From Paenarthrobacter sp. GOM3 (GTDB taxonomy: Bacteria; Actinomycetota; Actinomycetes; Actinomycetales; Micrococcaceae), in assembly GCF_018215265.2 (NCBI RefSeq), contig NZ_CP136562.1, positions 1,364,001-1,428,000 of the forward strand: a stretch of 64,000 nt of DNA, in the 5' to 3' direction. The notes under the pieces are model-generated. The model was not told where the DNA came from and ran no database searches. It saw nothing but the letters and a program-made list of their open reading frames with translations. Positions 35,796 through 44,277 of this stretch are shown in pieces. A program made the position numbers and the translations under genes. The number at the start of each line of letters is the position of its first letter. Positions within the stretch are counted from its first letter, which is position 1.

Positions 35796-36748
35796 GGGGT
35801 GTTTCCTGCGGGAGCGCCGGATATCCGGCTCCGGTCCGGCGGGGCAAGCCACTCCTGGCTTTGGCCAAGGTCCGCCACGCTGTCCATCATGTCTCCGCCT
35901 TTGAGCGCTGAGGCTCCGGCTTCGGTGGGAGCGGTAAGGAACCACGCTTCGAAGTGGTCATCCAGGACTCCGTGGGCCTCGGGCAGCCAGGCGGTGAACA
36001 CGGGTTTGCTCCCTACCTGCAGGTTCTTGAGGGGTTCGACGCCGGGCGCGTCACCGAGGATGAGCCGGGCCTTGGCCTGCGCTCCGAGTGCGATGTCGCC
36101 CGAGGCTTCGAAGTAGATGTCCGACTTCCAGAGCATGTTCCGGAAGACGCAGTAGTTGGAAGCGGCCAGTTTGAGGGGCAGTGCCAGCGGTTCGGGCCGT
36201 TCGATTTCGATGTAGCAGCCGAGTTGGCCGTCCTGGTCATACTGCGCCGACACAGTGGAGTCGGTGACCACGAAGTCCAGGTTCGCCTGGTGCTTCGGCA
36301 TGCCCCAGATTCCCTTCCCGCCCTTGACGGACACTTCGGAGCTCACGGGCAGGTCCACCACGAACTGGCCCAGTTTGAAGGTCTTCTGGAACAGCAGGGG
36401 AAGGATGGGCGGTGCGGGCCGGCTCCCGTGGGTGATGGCGATGGCCAGCGAGTATTCGATGTACTTCCCGATGTCCGTGGATTTGTAGTTGACCACAGTG
36501 ACTACCAGCAGTCCTTTGCCGCCCAGGCTGAACGGCCGCATTTCGGAACCCGGGAGTGCGGCCGCTGCGGCCCGCTTGTCGATGGGAAAGGCGGCCATCA
36601 GGACGGGAGAGTCATCCGAATTGACCGGCATCACGTATTTGATGCCATCGGCGTAGGCATGCTGTCCACGGAGCCGCTCCTGCCTGCGGGGGACCGGTGA
36701 TGGCATGAGCTTGAGCAACGGCGTGACCAGCTCGGTAAGGGATTTCAT
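35792..36748 (-). CDS. Acetoacetate-decarboxylase-like protein
   Basis: The 318-aa protein has the ADC-family signature GGKGIWGMPKHQANLDF; in the clostridial enzyme the equivalent segment ends PKK, with the first Lys the Schiff-base residue and the second tuning its pKa. Here the first Lys is kept and the second is His, so chemistry may differ. Family members decarboxylate beta-keto acids or have lost that reaction. ATG 36748 overlaps the alpha/beta-hydrolase stop by 4 bp. Confidence 0.75.
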   Translation of the reverse strand: MKSLTELVTPLLKLMPSPVPRRQERLRGQHAYADGIKYVMPVNSDDSPVLMAAFPIDKRAAAAALPGSEMRPFSLGGKGLLVVTVVNYKSTDIGKYIEYSLAIAITHGSRPAPPILPLLFQKTFKLGQFVVDLPVSSEVSVKGGKGIWGMPKHQANLDFVVTDSTVSAQYDQDGQLGCYIEIERPEPLALPLKLAASNYCVFRNMLWKSDIYFEASGDIALGAQAKARLILGDAPGVEPLKNLQVGSKPVFTAWLPEAHGVLDDHFEAWFLTAPTEAGASALKGGDMMDSVADLGQSQEWLAPPDRSRISGAPAGNTP

Positions 36749-37818
36749 GACCTTGGCTCCTGGGCTGTACTGGGTTCCTGTGTTCCGTTCAGCTCCTGGA
36801 GGATGACCGGAAATGTGTCCTGCCAGGCGTGGTCGCCGAAGAAGACGTCCAAATGGCCGTAGCCGGGGATGAGGTGGAGGGAGTCCTTGCCTGGACGGTG
36901 CTGTTCGAAGAACGCATAGGTGCGTTGCTGGCTTTCGGGGAGGAAGCACAGGTTGTCCAAGCCTGCGATGAAAGCGAATCTCGCGTCGGTCTGGGGGGCT
37001 TCGGCTACCAGGTTGGGTGGAAGTTCCGGATGGCTGCCGGCGGCCACCAGGTGCCCGGCTTTGATGCTGCGGCCCATTTCCTCGAAGAACGTCACGGGGA
37101 CCTCGGCGAACTCGCCGCTCAGCCATTGGTGGGTGGCGTCGTCGAGGTTTTCATGTGCCCACAGGGCAGGGCGGCCGCTGCCGTACGTGAAGCTGACCAT
37201 TTTGCAGACGGTGTTGTCGCATTCGTGGTGGGTGGCTTTCACCAGGCCGCGGATGGCCCGGGTGAAGTAGCCCTGTGACTTGTAGCCCCATGCGGGTGAA
37301 AGGTACGGAGTGAAGACCTTGACTACCGGCGTCAGGTAGTCGATCTTCAGCCGCGAAAATGCGGGGACCACCGGGTGCAGGGAAACAGCGTTGGAGACGA
37401 TGGTGTCCACGTGGGGCAGCAGGCCGGCCACTGCGGACATGGTGAACGAGGTGGACCCCTGGCAGTGGATTACGGCCTTCATCGTCTCCGCACCGGTAGC
37501 GGCCAGGACATGCTCGACGGCGGCGGGATGGTCGTACACGGCGGCGTCGGCAAGCGTCCAGGACAGGGGATCAAGGTCGATCGACGCCCGCCAATTCAGC
37601 ATCCACACATCCCACCCGTCCTCAAGGAGGGCATCGACAATGGTGGTCCTGACCGGCGGCCGGAACAGCTCCGCACGGACGCCGGAGCCGTGGACCAGGA
37701 CCACCGGTCCTTTCGTGGCCTCCGCTGGGGACGTGACGTGGACCAGGCTGAGCGGTGTGTTGTCCCGGGCACGGATCGGGATGACCTCGGTCCTGTGCTC
37801 GGCACGGGTGATGATCAT
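36745..37818 (-). CDS. Alpha/beta hydrolase with cysteine nucleophile elbow
   Basis: The 357-aa alpha/beta hydrolase has the oxyanion strand VVLVHGSGVRAELFRP and a nucleophile elbow reading VIHCQGSTSF, so the place of Ser in G-x-S-x-G is Cys, as in polyhydroxyalkanoate synthases. The late His lies in LIPGYGHLDVFFGD. It could act on a thioester or acyl group. ATG at 37818 overlaps the stop of the metallophosphoesterase gene, and its stop overlaps the ADC-like gene. Confidence 0.78.
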   Translation of the reverse strand: MIITRAEHRTEVIPIRARDNTPLSLVHVTSPAEATKGPVVLVHGSGVRAELFRPPVRTTIVDALLEDGWDVWMLNWRASIDLDPLSWTLADAAVYDHPAAVEHVLAATGAETMKAVIHCQGSTSFTMSAVAGLLPHVDTIVSNAVSLHPVVPAFSRLKIDYLTPVVKVFTPYLSPAWGYKSQGYFTRAIRGLVKATHHECDNTVCKMVSFTYGSGRPALWAHENLDDATHQWLSGEFAEVPVTFFEEMGRSIKAGHLVAAGSHPELPPNLVAEAPQTDARFAFIAGLDNLCFLPESQQRTYAFFEQHRPGKDSLHLIPGYGHLDVFFGDHAWQDTFPVILQELNGTQEPSTAQEPRS

Positions 37819-39827
37819 GGGGTGCTTCCCTTCCGTGCGATGGTGATGGGTTGTTCAAGCAGCCGAACGGTGGGCAGGCCGTTGGCCGGAACCAGCCGCG
37901 CGCCGTCGTCGTTGGTTGCCAGCTGCCAGTCCCGGCAGACGGTGTCCACCATGAGGGGGTAGATGGTGAGGTCGCCGTCGGGGGTCAGATGCATGCGGAG
38001 GAACCCCTTGTGGTCCTCAATGGACTGCCCGGACATCTTCCACGACGACACTTCCCCGGTGGGAGTCGCCAGGATAAACAGGGCGAAAGCTTCGCTGCCA
38101 ACAGCCCACCCACCCAGGTACGCCAGCGTGACCGCGAGGAGCAGGACGACGACGTCCGGCCAGTCCGGCCACGGAATCAGGATCACGACGGCGGCACTGA
38201 CCGCGAGCGCGGACAGCTGGTAGAGCGCGCCCCGGACAAAGACGACAAGGCCGGATGATGCAAGGCCCAGCGCGCGGGCGGTGAGGGCTACGACGGCCAG
38301 CAGGAGCGGCATGGCCAGCACCACCCCGACCACCAGCAGGGCAGTGTTCCCCTCCCTGAGGCTGCGCAAACTGTCAACGAACGATTCGCCGCGGAATGCG
38401 CTGAAGACCGTCCACAGGGTCAGGGTCGCCGCGATGTGCACCAGGCCCAGGGAAGGCCCGAACCCGGGGTTGCGGACCGGGAGCCATAACGGGGAGAGGG
38501 GGTTCGCGAGCCGGCGACCCAATTGCCGGGAATCGGCGGGGCCGGGATAGACCGCGGGCATCCGGGTGAATCGTCGGGGCGTGGCGGTGCTGTCGCGTAC
38601 GGCGGCGGACTCTCCGGGTGCGGTGGACGGTGCTGGGAGGATCACGTCGTCGGGGAGCCAGTGGGCGTCGGAAAGGTAGGCCCCACCCAGGCCACACGTA
38701 ACCATCTGGGTCCTGATGGGATCCGCGGGGAGGTTCCGGGGCTCGCCGGGTCCTCGCTGTTCGTACCGTGCGTAGTGGTGCAGGTCGCCGCTGAGCCACA
38801 GCCGGACACTGGCGCCGGTGGGTTGAAACGTCTGCGTTTCCGGGTCGAAACGGCGGCGAAGGTAGTCCTGTTCGAAGAAGTTGACCTGCCGGAACGCGTT
38901 GAGCCCGGGTTCGGCGGCTTTGACCCAGAAGGGCGAAGCGACGCACAGAATGATCGCATCACCGCGCTGCAGTTGGAGTGTGACGTTCCGGTAGAAGTAG
39001 TCCAGTTGGGGCTCGTCGATGTACTGCCCCAGTTGGCTGTCCAATCCCAGGAGCCACCAGCCCGGCGTGCCTTTGCCGTCGGGGCCGGGTGGTTCGCCCG
39101 AGAGCCGGACCGCGAAGTAGCTTCGCGTCTGGATGGTCCGCCACCTGCCGATGCTCCTTTGCCGGGTGAACGTCCGGATAAAGGAGGTGAGGCCGTCGTA
39201 CCAATCGTGGTTCCCGGGCAGGGCGAGCATGATCGGGGTCTCGCTGTGAGGCCCGCTCTGCAGGCTATCTTGGCCGCTTACCGTGCTCTGCGGGCCTCGC
39301 AACGCAACGTTTCGCTTCGGAAAGGCCATCCGGTACGGGCCGGCCATCCGGTTCTCGTACGCTGCCGGGGACGCCACCGGATACACCTCGTCCCCGCCCA
39401 GGACCAGCACCCTGCCGCGGGGGAGTTCATGGCCGTCCACGCTCAGGGAGTCCTGGGCCAGCAGGGACGCCACCGTGTAGGTGGAATCGAAGCCATCACC
39501 GAGATCCGCCGTGTAGTCGAGCCACATGTCCGTCGCTGCTGGGACGGTTTCCGGTAGCTCGCCCGGCAGCTCGCCCGGTAATGGAAGGCCCCTGCTGCTG
39601 ACGGATGGTTGGGCTGGTTGGCCCGGCACCGGGAGTTTGTCCAGGCGCAGGGGATCGGCTGGGAAACCTCCCTCCAGCTCACGCTTGTCGCCGAAGTCGG
39701 CAAAGACAGTGGCCGCCATGACCTTCAGCGCAGTCCTCGCCAAAGACATGGGTGAGAGCCAACGAACCGCTTCCTGGGGCGTGAAACCCAGGACTGCGTG
39801 GTGCTCCGCGAGCTCCCGGCTTTTCAT
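37815..39827 (-). CDS. Membrane-associated metallophosphoesterase
   Basis: The 670-aa protein has an N-terminal calcineurin-like phosphoesterase domain: LDYTADLGDGFDSTY (metal-binding Asp), VLVLGGDEVYP, LALPGNHDWYDGL (GNHD) and WLSGDLHHYARY, that is, the usual D...GD...GNHD...H motif series. The second half contains about four to six hydrophobic segments (for example TALLVVGVVLAMPLLLAVVA), so it is probably membrane anchored, followed by a soluble tail. ATG 39827 overlaps the GMC gene stop by four bases; a further 19 codons upstream are open but lack similarity. Confidence 0.8.
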   Translation of the reverse strand: MKSRELAEHHAVLGFTPQEAVRWLSPMSLARTALKVMAATVFADFGDKRELEGGFPADPLRLDKLPVPGQPAQPSVSSRGLPLPGELPGELPETVPAATDMWLDYTADLGDGFDSTYTVASLLAQDSLSVDGHELPRGRVLVLGGDEVYPVASPAAYENRMAGPYRMAFPKRNVALRGPQSTVSGQDSLQSGPHSETPIMLALPGNHDWYDGLTSFIRTFTRQRSIGRWRTIQTRSYFAVRLSGEPPGPDGKGTPGWWLLGLDSQLGQYIDEPQLDYFYRNVTLQLQRGDAIILCVASPFWVKAAEPGLNAFRQVNFFEQDYLRRRFDPETQTFQPTGASVRLWLSGDLHHYARYEQRGPGEPRNLPADPIRTQMVTCGLGGAYLSDAHWLPDDVILPAPSTAPGESAAVRDSTATPRRFTRMPAVYPGPADSRQLGRRLANPLSPLWLPVRNPGFGPSLGLVHIAATLTLWTVFSAFRGESFVDSLRSLREGNTALLVVGVVLAMPLLLAVVALTARALGLASSGLVVFVRGALYQLSALAVSAAVVILIPWPDWPDVVVLLLAVTLAYLGGWAVGSEAFALFILATPTGEVSSWKMSGQSIEDHKGFLRMHLTPDGDLTIYPLMVDTVCRDWQLATNDDGARLVPANGLPTVRLLEQPITIARKGSTP

Positions 39828-42463
39828 CGCTTCGGCTTGAGGGGGAACGGGACGCGCCTGAGTGCCCGCCCGTAGACCTGCCACAGCTCGCCGCCGAACA
39901 ACGTTCCGAAAGCCAGCAACCCAGCCGCCGGAGACGGGCCCTCGGCACGGAAGGTGGTGAGCTGCCTTGCGAAGTCCAGGGGGCGGATGTAGAGGATCCC
40001 CGCGCCTGCCACGCCTTCGGGATCGGGTTCTGCGGCCCCCGGAGGCACGTGTCCGCGCAGGATGGTCGCGTAAAGGGTGGTGGTGTCCGGCCAGACGTCG
40101 AGCCCTGTTTCGTGATGGATCAGCTTGTGACCGGTGAAGGTGAATGGCGTGCCGCCAGGGTCACGGAGCCACAGCCTGTACAGCATGCGCCTGGCCGGCA
40201 CGCCGTCGTCGGACTTGTCCTTCACGAACAGATTGAACCAGCCACGTTCCACTGGCATCCGCCCGCCAAAGTAGTCGGCCAGCACGTAGCCCTCGGCCTT
40301 GGCAGGATGGGCGGGATCTGCGACGAACGCGTCGATGTCCTCCGCGATGATGGTCAGTTCGAACATGATCTTCCGGCTGCGATCCCGGCCCAGGCTCCGG
40401 CCCCTTTCCGGATCCGTCACGCCCGGACTGAACCAACCGTGCATCTGTTCGGTGAAACGCACGGATGTCGCCTTGTTGCTGGATGTGGCATTTCCCGGGG
40501 AACCCAGGCTGCGGCTCGCCGTTTCCGGGTAGGCGCTCGCGGGCTGCTCTTTTGGCGCGGCCTTGCCTTTGGTTGCGTCCGGCGCCAGGGCGCGCGGTGC
40601 CACGGAACCGACGTCGACGACGGCGCCAGCCGCCTCCCGCTGTGCGCCCGCGGCCTCCCGGTGTGCGCCCGCGGCGGCGCCGGGGTTGATGCCGCCACGG
40701 CTCACCCTGTCCGCTTGCTCGATGATGTGCGCACACGTACGTTCCGCGAAGGCGGCAATGGTCAGCGACGGATTGGCGCCCACGGGGCCCGGCATCGCGG
40801 ACCCATCCACCACGAACAAACCGGGGTAGCCGAAGACCTCCCCGTACGGGTCGCAGACCGCTTCGCCCGGATGGCGTCCGGCCGGAGCACCACCGATCGG
40901 GTGGACGGTGATGACGCGTTTGGCCCACCAGAGCGGGTTGTCAACGAAGTCGCCATCGAGGTCCTTGGCGATCGATTCCATGGTCCTGCGGACGCGGCCG
41001 AAGTATTCCTGCGAGGTTGCCATGGTCCACGCGATGGCGAGGCGTCCGTCGCGAAGTGTCATGACGCCGTCGGGGATGTCGCGGCCCATGCCGAGCAGCG
41101 GCACCGAACTGGAGGACAAGTGTCCGTCGCCCAGGGCTGCGGAGAGGTCGGCTGAGACGTTGGAGCGGCCGGCGTCGAACAGCCTGTCCTTGAACAGCTG
41201 CCCAGCAACTTTTGCGGTGCGTTTGATGGTGGTTCGTAACTGCGCAGTTTCGATGAGCCAGTTCATGAAGGCCGGATACCCGGCGTCCTCCACGTAGTAG
41301 CCGCGGCCGTCGCCGTCGTCGTCGTTCGAATCCGGAACCCTGATCGCCGTGGTGATCACGGGACCTTTGCTGCCGGTCAACGTGCGGACTCCCGGCCGCC
41401 CGCCGTTGGTGGCCGGGGTCTTCGCGGCCATGATGAACGTCAGGAGGTCGCCGTTGCCGCTGAACCGGGTCCCCATGGCGTCGCTGAGGGCGGGGAGGGA
41501 GCCACGGTTGCGGAGCAGGAGGAAGTTGGTGCCAAACGTTCCTGCACCGAGGAGGAGCCGGCGGCAGTGGATGATGCGCTCCGTGAGCAGTTCGCCCTGG
41601 CGATCGGGCTGGTGGACCACGTAACGGACCTCATAGCCGCCCTGATCCAGGGGCCGGATGCCGCGGACGTCATGGAAAGTGCGGACATCGGCTCCTTTGA
41701 AGGCGGCGGCGGAGACGTAATTGTGGTCCAGGGTATTCTTGGCGCCGGCGTTGCAGCCGATGTCGCATTCGCCGCTGAGTGTGCATGTGGTCCTGACCGT
41801 GTTTGGGCCATGGATGCTGCCGTACTCGGGCAGCGGAAGCGCCCGGTTGGTGCCTGGTTCCTGCCCAGGTCCTGCCGCGAACGTTACGGCAATGGGTGGC
41901 CGGGTGATGGAGAGGCCCAGGTTGGCGGCAGACTTTTCCATGGCCATTGTCTTGGCCGTGTCCCGGTAAGGGTAGGGGACCGGCTGGAGCATGGCTTCGG
42001 CGGCGTCATAGTAGGGGTCCAGGTCTGCCCGCGTGAAGGGCCAGTTCTCGTAGCCGCCGCCGGGGATGGGTGATTCGTTGACGAACCACTTCTCGTCCTT
42101 GCGCAGGAGTACATTGGCGTAGATCAGCGAACCGCCGCCGAGCCCGCTGGACACCAGCCCCTCCGTGCCGCGGAACGTCCAGGCATCGAAGAGGCCGTAT
42201 AAGCCGCGGTCCGGATCCCAGAAGTTCCGGCCCATCTCCGACGGCGAGCGCGCGAAGCTGCCGGGCGGATAAGGCTTGCCGCGCTCCATGAGCACCACGG
42301 ATTGGCCCGCCTCGGCCAGCCGGAGGGCGGCTACGGAACCGCCGAACCCGGAACCGACCACCACGGCATCAACTTTCTCAATACCGTTCGGCGTGTGGCG
42401 TACCGGAGCAGTAGCGGGCTCAGAACCCGTATCTCCGCCGTTTCCGGTTCCCAGACGACCCAT
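39824..42463 (-). CDS. GMC-family FAD oxidoreductase (cholesterol-oxidase-like) with extra C-terminal domain
   Basis: The 879-aa first gene of the coupled operon. FAD motif VVVGSGFGGSVAALRLAEAG (about residues 34-53), GLVSSGLGGGSLIYANVL near 104, and the GMC C-terminal motif IGGAPAGRHPG with GLFVVDGSAMPGPVGANPS near 560-590. These resemble cholesterol oxidases and other alcohol oxidoreductases. A linker with tandem AAGAHRE/AAGAQRE repeats (about 608-628) then joins a roughly 200-residue C-terminal beta-rich domain (ELTIIAEDIDAFVADPAHPA) of no recognised family. ATG at 42463 has GAGAGGAAC upstream. No signal peptide is apparent. Confidence 0.85.
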   Translation of the reverse strand: MGRLGTGNGGDTGSEPATAPVRHTPNGIEKVDAVVVGSGFGGSVAALRLAEAGQSVVLMERGKPYPPGSFARSPSEMGRNFWDPDRGLYGLFDAWTFRGTEGLVSSGLGGGSLIYANVLLRKDEKWFVNESPIPGGGYENWPFTRADLDPYYDAAEAMLQPVPYPYRDTAKTMAMEKSAANLGLSITRPPIAVTFAAGPGQEPGTNRALPLPEYGSIHGPNTVRTTCTLSGECDIGCNAGAKNTLDHNYVSAAAFKGADVRTFHDVRGIRPLDQGGYEVRYVVHQPDRQGELLTERIIHCRRLLLGAGTFGTNFLLLRNRGSLPALSDAMGTRFSGNGDLLTFIMAAKTPATNGGRPGVRTLTGSKGPVITTAIRVPDSNDDDGDGRGYYVEDAGYPAFMNWLIETAQLRTTIKRTAKVAGQLFKDRLFDAGRSNVSADLSAALGDGHLSSSSVPLLGMGRDIPDGVMTLRDGRLAIAWTMATSQEYFGRVRRTMESIAKDLDGDFVDNPLWWAKRVITVHPIGGAPAGRHPGEAVCDPYGEVFGYPGLFVVDGSAMPGPVGANPSLTIAAFAERTCAHIIEQADRVSRGGINPGAAAGAHREAAGAQREAAGAVVDVGSVAPRALAPDATKGKAAPKEQPASAYPETASRSLGSPGNATSSNKATSVRFTEQMHGWFSPGVTDPERGRSLGRDRSRKIMFELTIIAEDIDAFVADPAHPAKAEGYVLADYFGGRMPVERGWFNLFVKDKSDDGVPARRMLYRLWLRDPGGTPFTFTGHKLIHHETGLDVWPDTTTLYATILRGHVPPGAAEPDPEGVAGAGILYIRPLDFARQLTTFRAEGPSPAAGLLAFGTLFGGELWQVYGRALRRVPFPLKPKR

Positions 42464-42616
42464 GGCCGTTCCTCTCGAAGGAGAGCTTTCGCTGCGTCGC
42501 GGGATGGGGTCGCAGGGTGTGGCCGGGCGATGCCTCCGCGGACTATGGGCCTTATGTTCCCACCGGGCAAGGGTTCTGTAAATGAGGTGGAGTAACTGGT
42601 TGGTGCCGGCCGGGTG

Positions 42617-43042
42617 TCAACGTATCCGCGTGTAGACCATGTCGAAGTCGTGCTCCAGTGGTCCGCCGGGGTACGTGCCGCGTTCCAGGCGTGCGTTGAT
42701 GGTGTTGCCATCATCGCTGAACCGTCCCACGAATCGCTGGGGCCAGTCCGGACCGTCCCTGAAAAGCGTCAACACATTGCCTTCGAGGATCATGTCGTAG
42801 ATTCGTGCGACACCGCGGGAATCGAAGTAGTGCTGCTGGAACGCCCCGTCGGAGCCTGTGGCGCCGATGATGCTGACCGAGTTGGGGTAGTCCGGCTGTT
42901 GCACCGTGGAGTGTTGGATGAGGAAGCCGCCGTTTTCGAGCCACTCGAACGTCGTCCGGCCCTTCACCTCCCGCCCTGGGACGGTGGTTTCCCACTCGCC
43001 CACCAGGATGCCAAGTTGCTCCAGGTTTGCTGCACTCGCCAT
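42617..43042 (-). CDS. DUF1579-like / lipocalin-like hypothetical protein
   Basis: The 141-aa protein has the compact beta-barrel pattern of DUF1579-like proteins: LGILVGEWETTVPGREVKG at the start, TFEWLENGGFL and RFSDDGNTINARLERG. No catalytic residue is seen; the family role is unknown. ATG at 43042 has an excellent AGGAGGAT 5 bp upstream; the open frame starts 23 codons earlier but that part is not conserved. Divergent from the dihydrofolate-reductase-like gene. Confidence 0.7.
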   Translation of the reverse strand: MASAANLEQLGILVGEWETTVPGREVKGRTTFEWLENGGFLIQHSTVQQPDYPNSVSIIGATGSDGAFQQHYFDSRGVARIYDMILEGNVLTLFRDGPDWPQRFVGRFSDDGNTINARLERGTYPGGPLEHDFDMVYTRIR

Positions 43043-43140
43043 GGGATCCTCCTGAAGGTTTAGCCCCAGTGTCCGCCTTGCTGTGGCGGTTTGGCGAGGG
43101 GTTGGCGTCACCTCAGGGTTTGGGATGCAATGATGGGCGC

Positions 43141-43746
43141 ATGAGCCGAGTCACATGCGACCTCACCGTGTCCCTCGACGGCTTCGTTGCCGGTCCCCAC
43201 CAGAGCCTTCAGATGCCGTTGGGGGAGCGGGGCGAGACCCTGCACCGATGGCAGTTCGAGGAGCGCGAAGCCAACGCCGCGCAGGCGGAGGGAATCCTCG
43301 CTGCGGGGGCTTTCATCATGGGCCGGAACATGTTCGCGGGCCCGGGCCCGGGCCCGTGGGATGCGGACTGGCGCGGTTGGTGGGACGAGGAACCGCCCTA
43401 TCACGCGCCGGTGTATGTGCTGACCCACCATGTTCGCGAGCCCCTGGAAATGCGGGGTGGTACCACGTTCCACTTCATCAACGATGGAATCGAAGCTGCG
43501 CTGTCCTTGGCGCGGAACGCTGCGGGGGCGAAGGACGTGGCCATCGCCGGGGGCGCGTCGACTGCGCGGCAATTCCTGTCGGCCGGGCTGATCGACGAAC
43601 TGCGCCTCCACATAGCTCCCGTGATCCTGGGTGGCGGGGAGCGGCTGCTCGACGGCGTGGGGAACCTTGAGCTCGAACCTACCTCCGTCAGCGGCACCGG
43701 ACTGGTCACCCATGTCACCTACAGTGTGGGCGGCGTCAAGGAATAG
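43141..43746 (+). CDS. Dihydrofolate reductase / RibD C-terminal family protein
   Basis: The 201-aa protein belongs to the RibD_C/YwjB-type family of DHFR-like reductases: LTVSLDGFVAGP at the N-terminus, FIMGRNMFAGPG, and AIAGGASTARQFLSAGLIDE with HIAPVILGGGERLL near the C-terminus. Members are thought to reduce pteridine-like substrates with NADPH, but physiological substrates are mostly unknown. ATG at 43141 is chosen as it begins the conserved MSRVTCDLTVSLDG; the frame is open upstream by 38 codons with no similarity. Confidence 0.85.
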   Translation: MSRVTCDLTVSLDGFVAGPHQSLQMPLGERGETLHRWQFEEREANAAQAEGILAAGAFIMGRNMFAGPGPGPWDADWRGWWDEEPPYHAPVYVLTHHVREPLEMRGGTTFHFINDGIEAALSLARNAAGAKDVAIAGGASTARQFLSAGLIDELRLHIAPVILGGGERLLDGVGNLELEPTSVSGTGLVTHVTYSVGGVKE

Positions 43747-43816
43747 CGCAGCGATGATCCGCTGAAGTCCACGGCTGCGGGATAACAATGTCCCCCATCG
43801 GTTGTACACTCGAGTA

Positions 43817-43832
43817 TCGAACATATATTCGA
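43817..43832 (+). promoter_or_regulatory. SOS (LexA) box upstream of umuD
   Basis: TCGAAC-ATAT-ATTCGA at 43817-43832 matches the actinobacterial LexA box TCGAAC-n4-GTTCGA at all but one position and lies 14 bp before the umuD GTG start. Confidence 0.85.
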
Positions 43833-43845
43833 ATAAAGGTGTGTT

Positions 43846-44277
43846 GTGGGCGTTATCGTCGGCCCCCGCGTGATAGATGCGGGCTTTTCCTTGGTGTCGG
43901 TGCTGTTGGCTCCCGTGGCTGTCGCGGCGGGCTACCCTTCTCCGGCGCAGGACTATTTTGACGGCCGGATTGACCTCAATGAGCACCTGATCAAGGACGT
44001 GACCAGTACGTTCGTGGTGAGGGTCTCCGGGCAGTCCATGGAGGGTGCCGGGATCAGTGACGGTGATGAGTTGATCGTTAACCGGGCGCTTGAACCCAAG
44101 GATGGCTCCGTCGTCGTGGCCGTTTTGGACGGTGAGTTGACCATCAAGAGGCTCCGCATCACTTCGACGGGCGTGGTGCTCCAGGCTGACAACCCTGCCT
44201 TTCCCGATATCAGGGTAGCTGCGCTGTCTGAACTGACCATCTGGGGTGTTGCCACCACGTGCCTGCACCACGTTTAG
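43846..44277 (+). CDS. umuD: UmuD-like SOS mutagenesis protein (LexA/UmuD peptidase)
   Basis: The 143-aa S24-family peptidase has the Ser-Lys dyad: Ser64 in VSGQSMEGAGI and Lys101 in ELTIKRLR, the same 37-residue spacing as Escherichia coli UmuD (Ser60/Lys97). An Ala-Gly cleavage pair (AAGYPSP at about 27-33) lies upstream. RecA-stimulated self-cleavage would activate the partner polymerase UmuC. GTG start. The last 4 bases overlap the stop of the convergent LacI gene. Its usual partner, umuC, lies 2.8 kb downstream. Confidence 0.9.
   Translation: MGVIVGPRVIDAGFSLVSVLLAPVAVAAGYPSPAQDYFDGRIDLNEHLIKDVTSTFVVRVSGQSMEGAGISDGDELIVNRALEPKDGSVVVAVLDGELTIKRLRITSTGVVLQADNPAFPDIRVAALSELTIWGVATTCLHHV

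Noticed and set aside
37815..42463. Plus-strand open frames opposite the GMC and phosphoesterase genes
   Set aside because: They are antisense shadows rich in Gly, Arg and Val with no domain signatures.
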